Shown: positions 17,158-25,091 of the stretch, piece after piece | Numbering within the stretch: the first letter of the stretch is position 1 | How the letters are laid out: the number at the start of each line of letters is the position of its first letter | NCBI RefSeq assembly: GCF_001612785.1 | Contig: NZ_BDBC01000046.1 | Coordinates: 24,389 to 88,388, forward strand | Length of the DNA stretch: 64,000 nucleotides | Direction of reading: 5' to 3' | Source of the DNA: Nocardia beijingensis NBRC 16342 | GTDB lineage: Bacteria; Actinomycetota; Actinomycetes; Mycobacteriales; Mycobacteriaceae | Program-made: the position numbers and the translations under genes | The notes under the pieces: generated by a model | The model's input: the letters and a program-made list of their open reading frames with translations, nothing else | Told to the model about the DNA's origin: nothing | Databases searched by the model: none

Positions 17158-17811
17158 ATGTCGAGCCCAGGCGTCGAACGACCCGACCTCCCGGAGTCCA
17201 TGACCTGGGAGGAGCTCGAGCAGCTACCCGAGGAGATCGCCGGACAGATCGAGCTGCGCAACGGGCGCGTCATCTGGCGACAGCGGGGGCCTGCCGAACA
17301 TCAAGCGTTCACGTTCGCGCTGACCAGCGCACTAAAGCGCTGCGCTCGCGATGGCATGGCCGAGCAGCCGCAAAGCTGGTGGCGTGTCGACTTCGAAACC
17401 AACGTCTTCTTCGGCAAGACCGGCAAGTCGGACTTCGCCACCCCCGACATCCTCGTCTACCGCCGCCTCGACACCCCCTATCAGGACATCCGCGCTGACG
17501 ACGTGCTGCTTGTCGGCCGCATCAGTTCTCCGGCGAACATCGCAATCGATCCGCACGAGGAGCAGCGACGCTACGCCGATGGGGGGATCCCCTGGTATTG
17601 GGAGGTGACGCTCGCGCGTAAGAAGAGGGCCATCGCGACAGTCCGCGCGTACGCCCTGGAAACCGAACCCGGCGAGCTCCCACCCGGCGTACGCCCGCTC
17701 TACCCGACGAACTACCTGCTGGTCGGCGAATGGTCACCAAACGATTCCGACGCCATCACCATCGACTTCCCTTTCCCCATCCACATCCCCTGGTCGGAGT
17801 TGGAATTCTGA
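17158..17811 (+). CDS. Uma2-family (DUF820) PD-(D/E)XK-like protein, active site altered
   Basis: 217 residues. The Uma2 fold is suggested by ATPDILVYRR (the PD motif), DVLLVGRISSP, and YADGGIPWYWEV. In typical members, the strand corresponding to LLVGRISSP reads VEVxSP with a catalytic Glu, followed by a Lys before YAxxGI; here these are Gly and Gln/Arg (HEEQRRYA). The nuclease activity may therefore be lost. The function of the family is not settled. It lies in the insert between rpsH and rpsN with an XRE regulator 31 bp downstream. Confidence 0.75.
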   Translation: MSSPGVERPDLPESMTWEELEQLPEEIAGQIELRNGRVIWRQRGPAEHQAFTFALTSALKRCARDGMAEQPQSWWRVDFETNVFFGKTGKSDFATPDILVYRRLDTPYQDIRADDVLLVGRISSPANIAIDPHEEQRRYADGGIPWYWEVTLARKKRAIATVRAYALETEPGELPPGVRPLYPTNYLLVGEWSPNDSDAITIDFPFPIHIPWSELEF

Positions 17812-17842
17812 CGCGCAGGTCGGTCGAGAAGGGAGAGCTGTG

Positions 17843-18169
17843 ATGCCCCACAGTCGATGGAAGACGGGTAGAGACCAGGGACTGACCGAGCCCGAGGCCG
17901 TCAGCGAAGTGCGTCATGAAATCCGACTGGCCATGGAGCTGGCCGCCGCCGTATACAACCGTCGCACGGAGCTCGGCCTCACCCAAGCCGAACTCGCCGA
18001 CCGGGCGGGACTGACGCAGGCGAAGATCTCCCGGATCGAGGGATCCGACGCCGTCCCCACCCTTCCGCTACTGACAAAGCTGGCACGAGCCCTGGACGCT
18101 TCGCTGAACATCGCCATCGACGCCGACGACGCGCGCGTCAGCTTCACACCGCACACCAGCGCGGCGTAG
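17843..18169 (+). CDS. XRE-family helix-turn-helix regulator
   Basis: 108 residues. The HTH is RRTELGLTQAELADRAGLTQ followed by AKISRIEGSDAVPTLPLLTKLARALD, a classic Cro/C1-type domain at residues about 42-90. Start: ATG 17843, 5 nt after GGGAGAG; a GTG 3 nt earlier is too close to the ribosome-binding site. Size and domain position resemble antitoxins of the HigA/XRE type, but no RelE-like toxin is adjacent. It may regulate itself and the Uma2-like gene. Confidence 0.85.
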   Translation: MPHSRWKTGRDQGLTEPEAVSEVRHEIRLAMELAAAVYNRRTELGLTQAELADRAGLTQAKISRIEGSDAVPTLPLLTKLARALDASLNIAIDADDARVSFTPHTSAA

Positions 18170-18193
18170 CGCTCGCTGCGGCTTCGCTTACGT

Positions 18194-18256
18194 CCGCGAG
18201 TGGCACACCACTGCGCCATCGGCCGAGTAAGGCTCTCGGTGGTGTGCCACTCGCGG
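18194..18256. terminator. 18-bp perfect inverted repeat between convergent genes
   Basis: CCGCGAGTGGCACACCAC (18194-18211) and GTGGTGTGCCACTCGCGG (18239-18256), with a 27-nt spacer that holds a smaller CCGAG/CTCGG-type hairpin. It lies between the XRE gene (plus) and the Fic gene (minus), so a bidirectional terminator is the simplest reading. The rest of 18170-18550 shows no gene. Confidence 0.65.
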
Positions 18257-18550
18257 CCTTGCGCAGGGGTGAGCGCTCTGCGAGGCGAGGGTGTTCACGG
18301 CTGCCCTGGACGAGAAGACCACGCGCGACCTGCTCCGCCGGGCAGCAAGGAGTTTCGACGGTGACCGCTGACGGCCAATTCACCCGCCGTTGAACGTCTT
18401 CCGTGCCTCGGATCGTTCCCGAGCGCCAGACGATCAGTAGTCCAACAGGCACCAACTCCATATCGAACGACGAGCCGTCCGTGATGACACTGGCGCCCTA
18501 ACCACGCGGGCGCTCGAATCGGGAGAGCCGGTGCCCTCGTCGGCCGCAGG

Positions 18551-19840
18551 TCAACCGCCAGACTGCATCTTCCTCGACGGCACCGGGCGTGCCGGGTCCG
18601 ATGTTCGAGTGTCACCCTCCGGGCTGGCAAGACGTCGTTCCAGAGCGGTGAAAGCACTGATCGCCTCAGGCGACTCGAAGGCCCTGTTGCGTCGCCCGAC
18701 GGTGAGCTGGCGCAGGATTCCGGCTTCGGCCAGACGCTGTACGGCCGCGTTCGCGGCGGGAAAGCTACGCCCGGTCAGCGTCGCCGCCGTGGCGACGGTG
18801 AGGATCGGAGCTCCGACCAGTTTGCCGAGCAGCAGATCCAGCGCGGAGTTCGCCCGTACCGGCGCCACTCGATCTCGCCACGATCTCTGCAATTCAGCAG
18901 CTTTCATTTCGAAAGCGGTCGCATCCTGCGCCGCGCGAGTACAGGCGGCGGCGAAGCGCGCCACCCAGATGTTCAAGTCGTCGGTGGCCTGTTGGGAATC
19001 GGACTCACCGACGTACCGGAAGCGAGTCAGACCGTCGATATAACTGTCGCTCCACGTGGCGAGGATGAGCGAGACAGGCGCGACGACGCGTTCGGCCACG
19101 CCACGATGGCGCAGGATCAGATGGATCAATGCTCGACCGGTTCGGCCGTTGCCGTCGATGAAGGGGTGGATCGTCTCGAACTGTGCGTGGGCGATGGCAG
19201 CTTGCGCGACAGCGGGCAAATCGTCGCTATTACAAAACGCGATCAAGTCCTTCATCAGTTCGGGGACGAGCTCTGGGGGCGGCGGAACGAATGCGGCCGA
19301 GCAGGGATTGAAGGAGCTGCCGCCGATCCAGTTCTGCGCGTCTCGGAAACACCCGCCGTGCTGTGCGAGTCTGGTGCCGGTGAGCAGCCGCCGATGGATT
19401 TCGAGCAGGACATCCTCAGTGATCGGCTCACCACGGCCGACCGCACCCGCGGCCAGAGCCATAGCGTCGATATTCGCCAGAACCTCGGCTGCCGTCACGT
19501 CCGATGATTCGCCCTCGAGCTGGCGCGCCGCCTCGGCGCGCAGTAGCCGACGCGCGCCGACCACCAGCCCCTCGATCCGTGACGATGCGATGGCCTCGGC
19601 GCGCAGCAGCAACCGAGACAACGCTTCGGTCTCCACAAGTGCTAACGCCTCGGTATCGAGACGAGTGATCGCCACCTCCGCGTCGACCACGTCGGCGGCG
19701 GTCTCGCTGGTCAAGACGATGCGGCGACCAGCCAGCGAATCGGGCAGGTACACCTCGTATGTGCCAGAGCCACGGTCCCGTCGAGACAGGCCGCCACCAT
19801 CCAGGTTGCCGGCCCACCGCCGTCGCGCAAACTTTGCCAT
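18551..19840 (-). CDS. Fic/DOC-family protein (AMPylase type) with own inhibitory helix and C-terminal wHTH
   Basis: 429 residues. The Fic catalytic motif HPFIDGNGRTGR is complete (about residue 225), matching HxFx(D/E)GNxRxxR. An SSRIEG sequence near residue 87 fits the (S/T)xxxE(G/N) inhibitory helix of class II Fic proteins, so it is probably autoinhibited. Residues about 330-400 (LTVATAATLTGRSFPAANAAVQRL) look like a winged helix. The family usually transfers AMP to target hydroxyls; the target is unknown. GGAGG precedes the ATG, and a 14-bp palindrome overlaps the upstream region, suggesting autoregulation through the wHTH. Confidence 0.88.
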   Translation of the reverse strand: MAKFARRRWAGNLDGGGLSRRDRGSGTYEVYLPDSLAGRRIVLTSETAADVVDAEVAITRLDTEALALVETEALSRLLLRAEAIASSRIEGLVVGARRLLRAEAARQLEGESSDVTAAEVLANIDAMALAAGAVGRGEPITEDVLLEIHRRLLTGTRLAQHGGCFRDAQNWIGGSSFNPCSAAFVPPPPELVPELMKDLIAFCNSDDLPAVAQAAIAHAQFETIHPFIDGNGRTGRALIHLILRHRGVAERVVAPVSLILATWSDSYIDGLTRFRYVGESDSQQATDDLNIWVARFAAACTRAAQDATAFEMKAAELQRSWRDRVAPVRANSALDLLLGKLVGAPILTVATAATLTGRSFPAANAAVQRLAEAGILRQLTVGRRNRAFESPEAISAFTALERRLASPEGDTRTSDPARPVPSRKMQSGG

Positions 19841-19848
19841 GCCACCTC

Positions 19849-19881
19849 CTTATTAAAGGTTAACAGATAACCTTTAATAAG
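19849..19881. promoter_or_regulatory. AT-rich 14-bp palindromic operator upstream of fic
   Basis: CTTATTAAAGGTTA, 5-nt loop ACAGA, TAACCTTTAATAAG: a perfect inverted repeat starting 9 bp upstream of the Fic ATG and touching its ribosome-binding site. It is far more AT-rich than the surrounding DNA. The position fits an operator for the Fic protein's own C-terminal wHTH. The rest of 19882-20100 shows no gene. Confidence 0.7.
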
Positions 19882-20100
19882 ATCGGCACGCATGTAAGGT
19901 TCGCCGCGCGATGGCAGCGCCGGACGCCATCCAGGCCAACACCACTCCAGCCGGGTCGGCGGTAGCCTCTTCAATCTGCACATCGCAGACGCTGCACACC
20001 CGGCAGGTCACGCAGCCAGACATTATCGATGCTATGTCGACAGATGTAGAAATCCTGCCTCCGACAGCGTTCCACGCGTGCAGCATACGACCGACAGAAT

Positions 20101-20445
20101 TCACCGGGCCAAGGACACGTCTCTGATCCGGATCGGATACACCTCTACAGCCAATTCGCCCGAAAGATCGACTCCACTGGTCGAGATTTTGATCACCCCG
20201 CCGCCTTCGATCGAAATACGGTTCACCTGTTCTCGGAAAATATCCACTACGAGCATCGAGTCCTGCAACCAGCGAACTCGCGCGGATCGCGCTATTACAT
20301 CGTATGATAATTCCAGTTCATTCCTATCGTCGGAGTCTATACTCACCACAAAGGAAGCAGTAGCTCCGGGGATGGCTACACGATCGGCCCCGAAAGCCTC
20401 CAAGAACTCCGACTCTTCCGGCTCAATGAACTCATGATCGGCCAC
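20101..20445 (-). CDS. Putative immunity protein of the 20445 toxin
   Basis: 114 residues from a GTG at 20445, chosen because TAGTG couples it to the toxin stop and GGAG lies 7 nt upstream. An in-frame ATG at 20508 would overlap the toxin gene by 64 nt. The protein is acidic and beta-rich (TASFVVSIDS, LELSYDVIARSARVRW, GGGVIKISTSGVDL), which is common for immunity proteins. No family recognised. Base composition is clearly more AT-rich than the neighbours, as is the end of the toxin gene, suggesting the toxin tip and immunity gene were acquired together. Confidence 0.65.
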   Translation of the reverse strand: MADHEFIEPEESEFLEAFGADRVAIPGATASFVVSIDSDDRNELELSYDVIARSARVRWLQDSMLVVDIFREQVNRISIEGGGVIKISTSGVDLSGELAVEVYPIRIRDVSLAR

Positions 20446-21785
20446 TACGCTGCTCCACCCTTCGGAATCACAGTTGTCAAGCGTAAGCCTTCCGGCGTCA
20501 CTTGCCATGTTGTTTCAAACTTTAGAATACCGTTCGGACCGACGAACAGCGACTCCCGTACTTGGAAGTCTCCATAATCATTCGAGAAGGTTCTTGCGAT
20601 ATTACTGTCAGTGCGGACGACCTCGTCGAAATGACTATTGAGCAGTTCCCTTCCAGCCTGGTTGTCGAAAACTCCTACACGGTTCAATTGGGAGAGATTC
20701 TGCAACGATCTTGGAGAGTTGTGCGCGTCTTCTGCCGCCCTACCGAAGAGATACTCGTACTTCTTCTCGTCTACGATCGCCTTAGACGGTGGTTTAGGGG
20801 CACTGGTCACATCCCCGGCGCGTTTCCCGCGCAGTCGATCGCGCAGGTCGGTAACCACTTTCCTGGCCTTGACGACGGCGTCCTTCGCCTCCTGGCGGAT
20901 CCCCGCGATCTGGAGGGCCTTGCGCGCACGCCAGGCGATGATGCCGTCTTTGATCTTCCCGGCCCATTTCCGCACCGAGTCGAGAGCCTTGGCGGCGGTG
21001 ACCGCTCCCGCTCCGAAGCTGATCAGCGACAGGCCCACGGTGATCGCGGCGTCGATGGCGAGCTCCTGGACGAGGGAATTCAAGAAGCCCTTGATCTCGT
21101 CGCGGAGTTCCGTCAGCGCGTCCTTATATGCGAGGCAGGACTGGCTGATCTGGGTGCAGGCAGTGAGCAGTTGATCGATCGAACTCGCAAGAGATTTGAG
21201 GTCGTCTCGGATGTGGCCCGCGTCGTCGGCGGTGACGCTGTCGAACAGGCTCGCCGCGATCGTGATCTTGTCGCGGGCGTTCGTGTTCTGGTAGATCGTG
21301 CCGAGACGATCCCAGGCATCGGCGGCCTTGGCGAGTTTCCCGGTGTCACCGTCGGGAACGGGTATGCCGATGTGGCTGATGATATTGATGCCCTTGTCGA
21401 CGATCCCTTGGCCAGGGCCACCAGCGGAAGCCGGGACCGAGAACGGGCCGAACACAGGCATTCCCGGGTCGGTCGGCCGGTCCGGCTGCGGTGCGCCCTT
21501 CATGGTGGCGTTGGCTTGCGCGTGCGTGAAGCCGATGTCGTTGAGGGCGCTGCCGTAGGCGTACAGCGTGGAGTGGACGTCCTGGAAGAATCCCACCGCT
21601 TCGTAGGCGGAGGTGTTGTACGAGCGTGCCCACTCCTGGCCGTTCTCGTCCACACCCGCCATCGATCCGCATTCGGCCAGCTCCGCGAAGATGTACAGAA
21701 AGCTGTCCCGCAGCGCGGATGCGGCGTCGAAGCAGTTGGTGGCCGCTTGGTAGTACGCCTTCGGATCGACAGCCAGAGCCGTCAT
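20445..21785 (-). CDS. WXG100-linked polymorphic toxin with nuclease-like C-terminal domain
   Basis: 446 residues. Start ATG 21785 overlaps the preceding stop (ATGA). Residues 1-110 are a helical ESX-like head (AYYQAATNCFDAASALRDSF, NGQEWARSYN); residues 170-270 are helical with a hydrophobic Gly/Ala segment (VGLSLISFGAGAVTAAKAL). The tip (residues about 343-446) contains KYEYLFGRAAEDAHNSPRS, VGVFDNQAGRELLNSHFDEV, RESLFVGPNGILKFETTW and RLTTVIPKGG. This pattern resembles toxin domains of the barnase/EndoU/colicin E5-D/RelE-like ribonuclease group; that assignment is inference. The immunity candidate follows directly. Confidence 0.75.
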   Translation of the reverse strand: MTALAVDPKAYYQAATNCFDAASALRDSFLYIFAELAECGSMAGVDENGQEWARSYNTSAYEAVGFFQDVHSTLYAYGSALNDIGFTHAQANATMKGAPQPDRPTDPGMPVFGPFSVPASAGGPGQGIVDKGINIISHIGIPVPDGDTGKLAKAADAWDRLGTIYQNTNARDKITIAASLFDSVTADDAGHIRDDLKSLASSIDQLLTACTQISQSCLAYKDALTELRDEIKGFLNSLVQELAIDAAITVGLSLISFGAGAVTAAKALDSVRKWAGKIKDGIIAWRARKALQIAGIRQEAKDAVVKARKVVTDLRDRLRGKRAGDVTSAPKPPSKAIVDEKKYEYLFGRAAEDAHNSPRSLQNLSQLNRVGVFDNQAGRELLNSHFDEVVRTDSNIARTFSNDYGDFQVRESLFVGPNGILKFETTWQVTPEGLRLTTVIPKGGAA

Positions 21786-22081
21786 ACCCCGAGAATCCTC
21801 AATCCCTCGGCAACAGCGCCGGTATAGCCGTCGTGGGCGAGCTTCACGGCCTCCTCCAAAGCGGTGAGCCCTTCGGCGATGTCGGTGGCTCCTGCAAGCC
21901 ACTCGTCATGCGCCTCGCGGTAGGCCGCCATCGCCGCACCGGCCGACGTGGCGTCGACCTCCTTGACTTTCTGGTCGATCGCCGTCAGCTGATCGGACAG
22001 CAACCCCGCGAAGCCGCGGATCCGGGCGGCCAAGTTTTCGAGCTTGTCGAGATCGACCGAGAACGCCTGTTCATCGGACAT
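21782..22081 (-). CDS. WXG100-like small secreted protein
   Basis: 99 residues. Two long helices flank a turn with HDEWLAG, a W-x-x-G variant of the WXG motif. Start ATG 22081 follows a G-rich ribosome-binding sequence; the stop overlaps the toxin start. It probably pairs with the gene at 22093 as an ESX-like dimer that escorts the toxin. Confidence 0.75.
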   Translation of the reverse strand: MSDEQAFSVDLDKLENLAARIRGFAGLLSDQLTAIDQKVKEVDATSAGAAMAAYREAHDEWLAGATDIAEGLTALEEAVKLAHDGYTGAVAEGLRILGV

Positions 22082-22092
22082 ACGGTCCCCCC

Positions 22093-22407
22093 TCAGGGCA
22101 GATCGAGCGAGCTGACGCCCGCCGCGAATGATTGATCGGCGCCGCGCACGGTGTCCGCGGTGATTCCCAGCTTCTCCGCCAGCTCGAACAGCGCATCCCA
22201 CACCTGCACCGCCCCTTGATGGAACTCTTCCCATCCGGCCGCGAAAGCGCCTGCGTTGCTACCGGTCCAGCTTCCCAGCATGTCCCGGACATCTGTCTCC
22301 AAGGCCGAATACCCGTCCCGGCACTGAGTGGCGACATCGAATGCCAAGCGCCCCAGAACTTCGACTGCATCGGCATCGACCGACAGCGATGGCTGCTCCC
22401 CGACCAA
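22093..22407 (-). CDS. WXG100-family protein
   Basis: About 104 residues with an intact WXG motif (LGSWTGSNAG) between two helices, and a GWEEFHQGA stretch. The start is probably TTG at 22407, following AGAGGGGGC; a TTG at 22446 is in frame but adds an atypical Gly/Arg-rich tail. First gene of the cassette WXG100 / WXG100-like / toxin / immunity. Confidence 0.75.
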   Translation of the reverse strand: MVGEQPSLSVDADAVEVLGRLAFDVATQCRDGYSALETDVRDMLGSWTGSNAGAFAAGWEEFHQGAVQVWDALFELAEKLGITADTVRGADQSFAAGVSSLDLP

Positions 22408-22555
22408 CCCTCTGCCCCCTCTCCCACCGAACAGTCTTACCGACAAGGTACTCCGAGCATGGCAACGGGGAAAAGCGTTGCCCGACAGGACTGAACACGA
22501 GAACGGCGCTCACCCGGAAGCGGAACACCGAACAAACCACTGCCCCGAACTCGAG

Positions 22556-22590
22556 CGAGGGCACGGAACTCGTAGGAGTCGGTGCCCTCG
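22556..22590. repeat. Hairpin resembling the rpsN terminator
   Basis: CGAGGGCAC (22556-22564) pairs with GTGCCCTCG (22582-22590), with an inner CTC/GAG pair. The left arm reads GAGCGAGGGCACGGAACTCG, nearly the same as the two rpsN terminators (GAGCGAGGGCACGGACTCG at 23.53 and 27.08 kb). It lies between divergent genes, where a terminator is not expected, so it may be a relic. Confidence 0.6.
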
Positions 22591-22689
22591 CCCGAGATTC
22601 ATGTATCGCACGGCTCTTACCCGAGAGGTAATCGACTTCATTATCAGGGCCCGAGATGATGATGCGGTATCCGAAGATTGGAGAAGACG

Positions 22690-23508
22690 ATGCCCTACTT
22701 CGAATCGCACGACGGCACCACCCTGCACTACCAGGACTGGGGTTCCGGACAGCCGGTGCTCTTCCTGGCCGGTGGCTGGTTGAGCAGCACTTCGTGGGAG
22801 CTGCAAATGCTGCCGCTGTCCAAGCAGGGCCTGCGGTGCCTGTCGTATGACCGGCGTGGGCACGGCAAGTCGGACTGGGTCGGGCACGGGTACGACTACG
22901 ACACGCTGGCCGCGGATCTGGCCGCATTCTTGGACCATCTCGATCTGCGCGAAGTCACCGTGATCGCGCATTCGATGGCGGGCGGTGAGATCGTCCGGTA
23001 TCTGACCCGCTACGGCAGCGATCGGATCAGCCGGGTCGCGCTGGTATCGGTGACGATGCCGTATTTCGCGCAGGCCGAGGACAATCCGAACGGCGTGCCG
23101 AAGGCGGTCTTCGATGCGGTGGGCGCGGCTCGCGCGGCGGATCGGCCGCTGTGGATGGAGCAGAACGCGCAGGCATTCTTCGCGACGCATCTGGGCAACC
23201 AGGTGTCTTCGGCGCGAATCGCGTGGATGGTGCAGAAGTGCATGGACTGTTCACTTCTCGCCGCGGACGAGATCATGAACACGATCTACCACGCCGACTT
23301 CCGCGACGAGTTGCGCGCGCTCACTGTGCCCACGCTGGTCATCCACGGTGACGCCGACGCCTCGGCTCCCATCGACCTCTGCGGTCGGGTGATCAAGGAT
23401 CTGATTCCCGGCAACACCTACAAGGAATACCCGGCGACCGGACACGGCATCATGATCTCGCACGCCACCCAGCTCAATGCCGACATCCTCGATTTCATCA
23501 AGGCATAA
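22690..23508 (+). CDS. Alpha/beta hydrolase
   Basis: 272 residues from ATG 22690 (GGAG 7 nt upstream). The fold is clear: oxyanion region LFLAGGWLSS, DRRGHGKSD, nucleophile elbow VIAHSMAGGE (Ser in an A-H-S-M-A context instead of canonical GxSxG), acid in IHGDADASAP and catalytic His in ATGHGIMISH. It is closest in appearance to the bacterial arylesterase / cofactor-free haloperoxidase group. Substrate unknown. No link with the adjacent toxin cassettes is evident. A strong hairpin at 23534 follows. Confidence 0.9.
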   Translation: MPYFESHDGTTLHYQDWGSGQPVLFLAGGWLSSTSWELQMLPLSKQGLRCLSYDRRGHGKSDWVGHGYDYDTLAADLAAFLDHLDLREVTVIAHSMAGGEIVRYLTRYGSDRISRVALVSVTMPYFAQAEDNPNGVPKAVFDAVGAARAADRPLWMEQNAQAFFATHLGNQVSSARIAWMVQKCMDCSLLAADEIMNTIYHADFRDELRALTVPTLVIHGDADASAPIDLCGRVIKDLIPGNTYKEYPATGHGIMISHATQLNADILDFIKA

Positions 23509-23533
23509 GGCCCGCATGATCATCAACGCGAGC

Positions 23534-23566
23534 GAGGGCACGGACTCGCATAGAGTCCGTGCCCTC
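23534..23566. terminator. Terminator, duplicate of the rpsN terminator
   Basis: GAGGGCACGGACTC, loop GCATA, GAGTCCGTGCCCTC: a perfect 14-bp stem. It is the same hairpin as at 27081-27113 with one loop difference. Here it lies between the hydrolase (plus) and the rpsN remnant (minus) and can serve the hydrolase. Confidence 0.85.
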
Positions 23567-23608
23567 TCGCTCAGGTGTTCAGTTGGTGACGCTCAGCAGA
23601 GCGTCAGC

Positions 23609-23728
23609 TCACCAAGAACTCTTGTGCACGCCGGGCAGTTCGCCACGGTGCGCCGTCTCGCGCAGGCACTCGCGGCACAGGCCGAACTTGCGGTAGACCG
23701 CGTGGCAGCGGGGCGCAGCGGGTGCGTG
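23609..23728 (-). pseudogene. Truncated second copy of the rpsN 3' end
   Basis: Read on the minus strand this encodes HAVYRKFGLCRECLRETAH, then RGELPGVHKSSW and a stop: the last 31 residues of ribosomal protein S14, in frame with an intact stop. Upstream, the zinc-knuckle region (TRCQRC) is deleted and garbled, and the N-terminal half is missing, so no functional protein can be made. Nucleotide similarity to the intact rpsN and its terminator runs from about 23528 to about 23720, with around a dozen differences by eye. Two residues differ from the intact copy (Glu and Thr where rpsN has Val and Met). Confidence 0.85.
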
Positions 23729-23776
23729 TCGTCAGGGAATCGTGAAGCGTTGAAGTCACTGGAGATCTAGCAGCCG

Positions 23777-24079
23777 TCAGAAACTTCCGGTCAGGTAGAT
23801 CATCATCACGCTCAGCGCCAACACACCTACCGCAAATCCTACGGCCTCTGGCCGCGCACGCGGAAAGAGGAACCAGACAGCAGCCGAGATGGCAACAGCG
23901 ACGAGCGGTGCCGTCCGATAGTCCCAAGGGAAGGGGACAAGATCGGTATCCGGGTCGGTGTACAAGAGCATGAACGGCCATGCCGCGCAGATCGAAGCCA
24001 GCAGTGTGACGACCCGCCCCAAAGATCGGCCGAACCGCCTGCCGCCCTCATTCTTTGATGACGACAAGCGACGTCCCAT
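23777..24079 (-). CDS. Small membrane protein, putative immunity for the 24048 toxin
   Basis: 100 residues with three predicted membrane segments (VVTLLASICAAWPFMLLY, LVAVAISAAVWFLFP, VGFAVGVLALSVMMIYL). The ATG overlaps the end of the toxin gene by 32 nt. No family recognised. The position directly after a toxin-like gene suggests immunity. A membrane immunity protein would fit a toxin acting at or near the membrane; this is inference only. Confidence 0.6.
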   Translation of the reverse strand: MGRRLSSSKNEGGRRFGRSLGRVVTLLASICAAWPFMLLYTDPDTDLVPFPWDYRTAPLVAVAISAAVWFLFPRARPEAVGFAVGVLALSVMMIYLTGSF

Positions 24080-25091
24080 CGACGTTGTTGTAGTTCATAT
24101 GGTTCGGATCGACAACCTGTGCCTCGTGCGCGTAGCGGATGCAGGTGTCGATGATCGCCTGACGGTTACCTTCCAACCGCAAGCCGACCTGCCGACCCGT
24201 GTGGTTGTTCCACTCGTCCATCTCTTTGGAGCCGTTCAAAGGACTGGGCTTATCCTTTTCATGGGCATCCGCCAGTCGCTTGGCGAAGTCGGCGTTCGCG
24301 GATTCCGTCGTCAATCCCTGCCAGATGCAATGCCGGGCGGCGTCTTGCCGGGTCGACTCGGGATCGCCAGGAAATGCCTTGGCGGATTCGTCCTGCGCGA
24401 TCTGCTTGTCCCGCCGCTCCCGGGAATTATTGCAGTCCCGAGGGTTGTTCAGGCAGACCGATTTCTCGTTCTCGCCGAGGTCGCTCCAGCTGCCATATCC
24501 ATCGTTGATGGGCTTGGCTTGCGGTTGCCCGGCTGGTGTCTGCTCGGACCCCGGCAGGTCGGCGAAAGCATCGGTGATCGCCCGAGTAGCGGCGGTGTCG
24601 GCGGCATCCGCTTGGTTGAGGGCCTCCTTGATCGCGGCAGTCCGGATTTCGGCGTCGGCCTCCAGCGCTCTCATGGCAGTCTGGAGCCGGTCGGGGTCGC
24701 TCACGGTCGCCAGCAGCGTTTGCTGCGTAGAGGCCGCGGGTGTGCAGGTTCCGTCTTCGGCGACCGTGTAGCCCTTCTCCTCGGCTATCCGCACAGCGGT
24801 GGCGACGGCTGCCTGTGCCGCAGCGAGTTCGGTAGCACCGGAGCGCGCCGCATCGGCGCCCAGCTCCAGCGCCTTTCGGAGCTTGCCGGTATCGGACTGG
24901 ACGGCTTCGTATTCGCCGCGCATCGCATTGCCCGATTCGCCCTGCCAACTGTCGAGGGACTTGTCCACCGCACGATACTGGTTGTCCAACGCGCCGGCCA
25001 GCTCGTGGGCCTGCTGCGCCCATCGATCCGCCTGAGCGGTCAGTACGTCGGGGCGCAGGGCGAGGACCTGGGATTTCGTGAGCGCGTTCAC
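24048..25091 (-). CDS. WXG100-headed toxin with DUF6973-like C-terminal domain
   Basis: 347 residues. Residues 1-100 are a WXG-type head (VDKSLDSWQGESGNAM), followed by a helical region to about residue 190. The tip has AFPGDPESTRQDAARHCIWQ, LADAHEKDKPS, EMDEWNNHTGRQVGL and DTCIRYAHEAQVVDPN. The spacing of conserved His, Asp and the MDxxNNxxG signature resembles DUF6973-type domains of polymorphic toxins; the catalytic mechanism is unknown. The start overlaps the preceding EspC-like gene (ATGA). The toxin call rests on architecture and context. Confidence 0.7.
   Translation of the reverse strand: MNALTKSQVLALRPDVLTAQADRWAQQAHELAGALDNQYRAVDKSLDSWQGESGNAMRGEYEAVQSDTGKLRKALELGADAARSGATELAAAQAAVATAVRIAEEKGYTVAEDGTCTPAASTQQTLLATVSDPDRLQTAMRALEADAEIRTAAIKEALNQADAADTAATRAITDAFADLPGSEQTPAGQPQAKPINDGYGSWSDLGENEKSVCLNNPRDCNNSRERRDKQIAQDESAKAFPGDPESTRQDAARHCIWQGLTTESANADFAKRLADAHEKDKPSPLNGSKEMDEWNNHTGRQVGLRLEGNRQAIIDTCIRYAHEAQVVDPNHMNYNNVDGTSLVVIKE

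Noticed and set aside
22447..22677. A possible short gene on the plus strand between the WXG100 gene and the hydrolase
   Set aside because: Frames there are of mixed composition without ribosome-binding sites and run through the relic hairpin.
23604..23981. A 125-residue minus-strand frame over the rpsN remnant
   Set aside because: It reads the rpsN fragment in the wrong frame; the correct frame gives the S14 C-terminus, so the region is annotated as a pseudogene.
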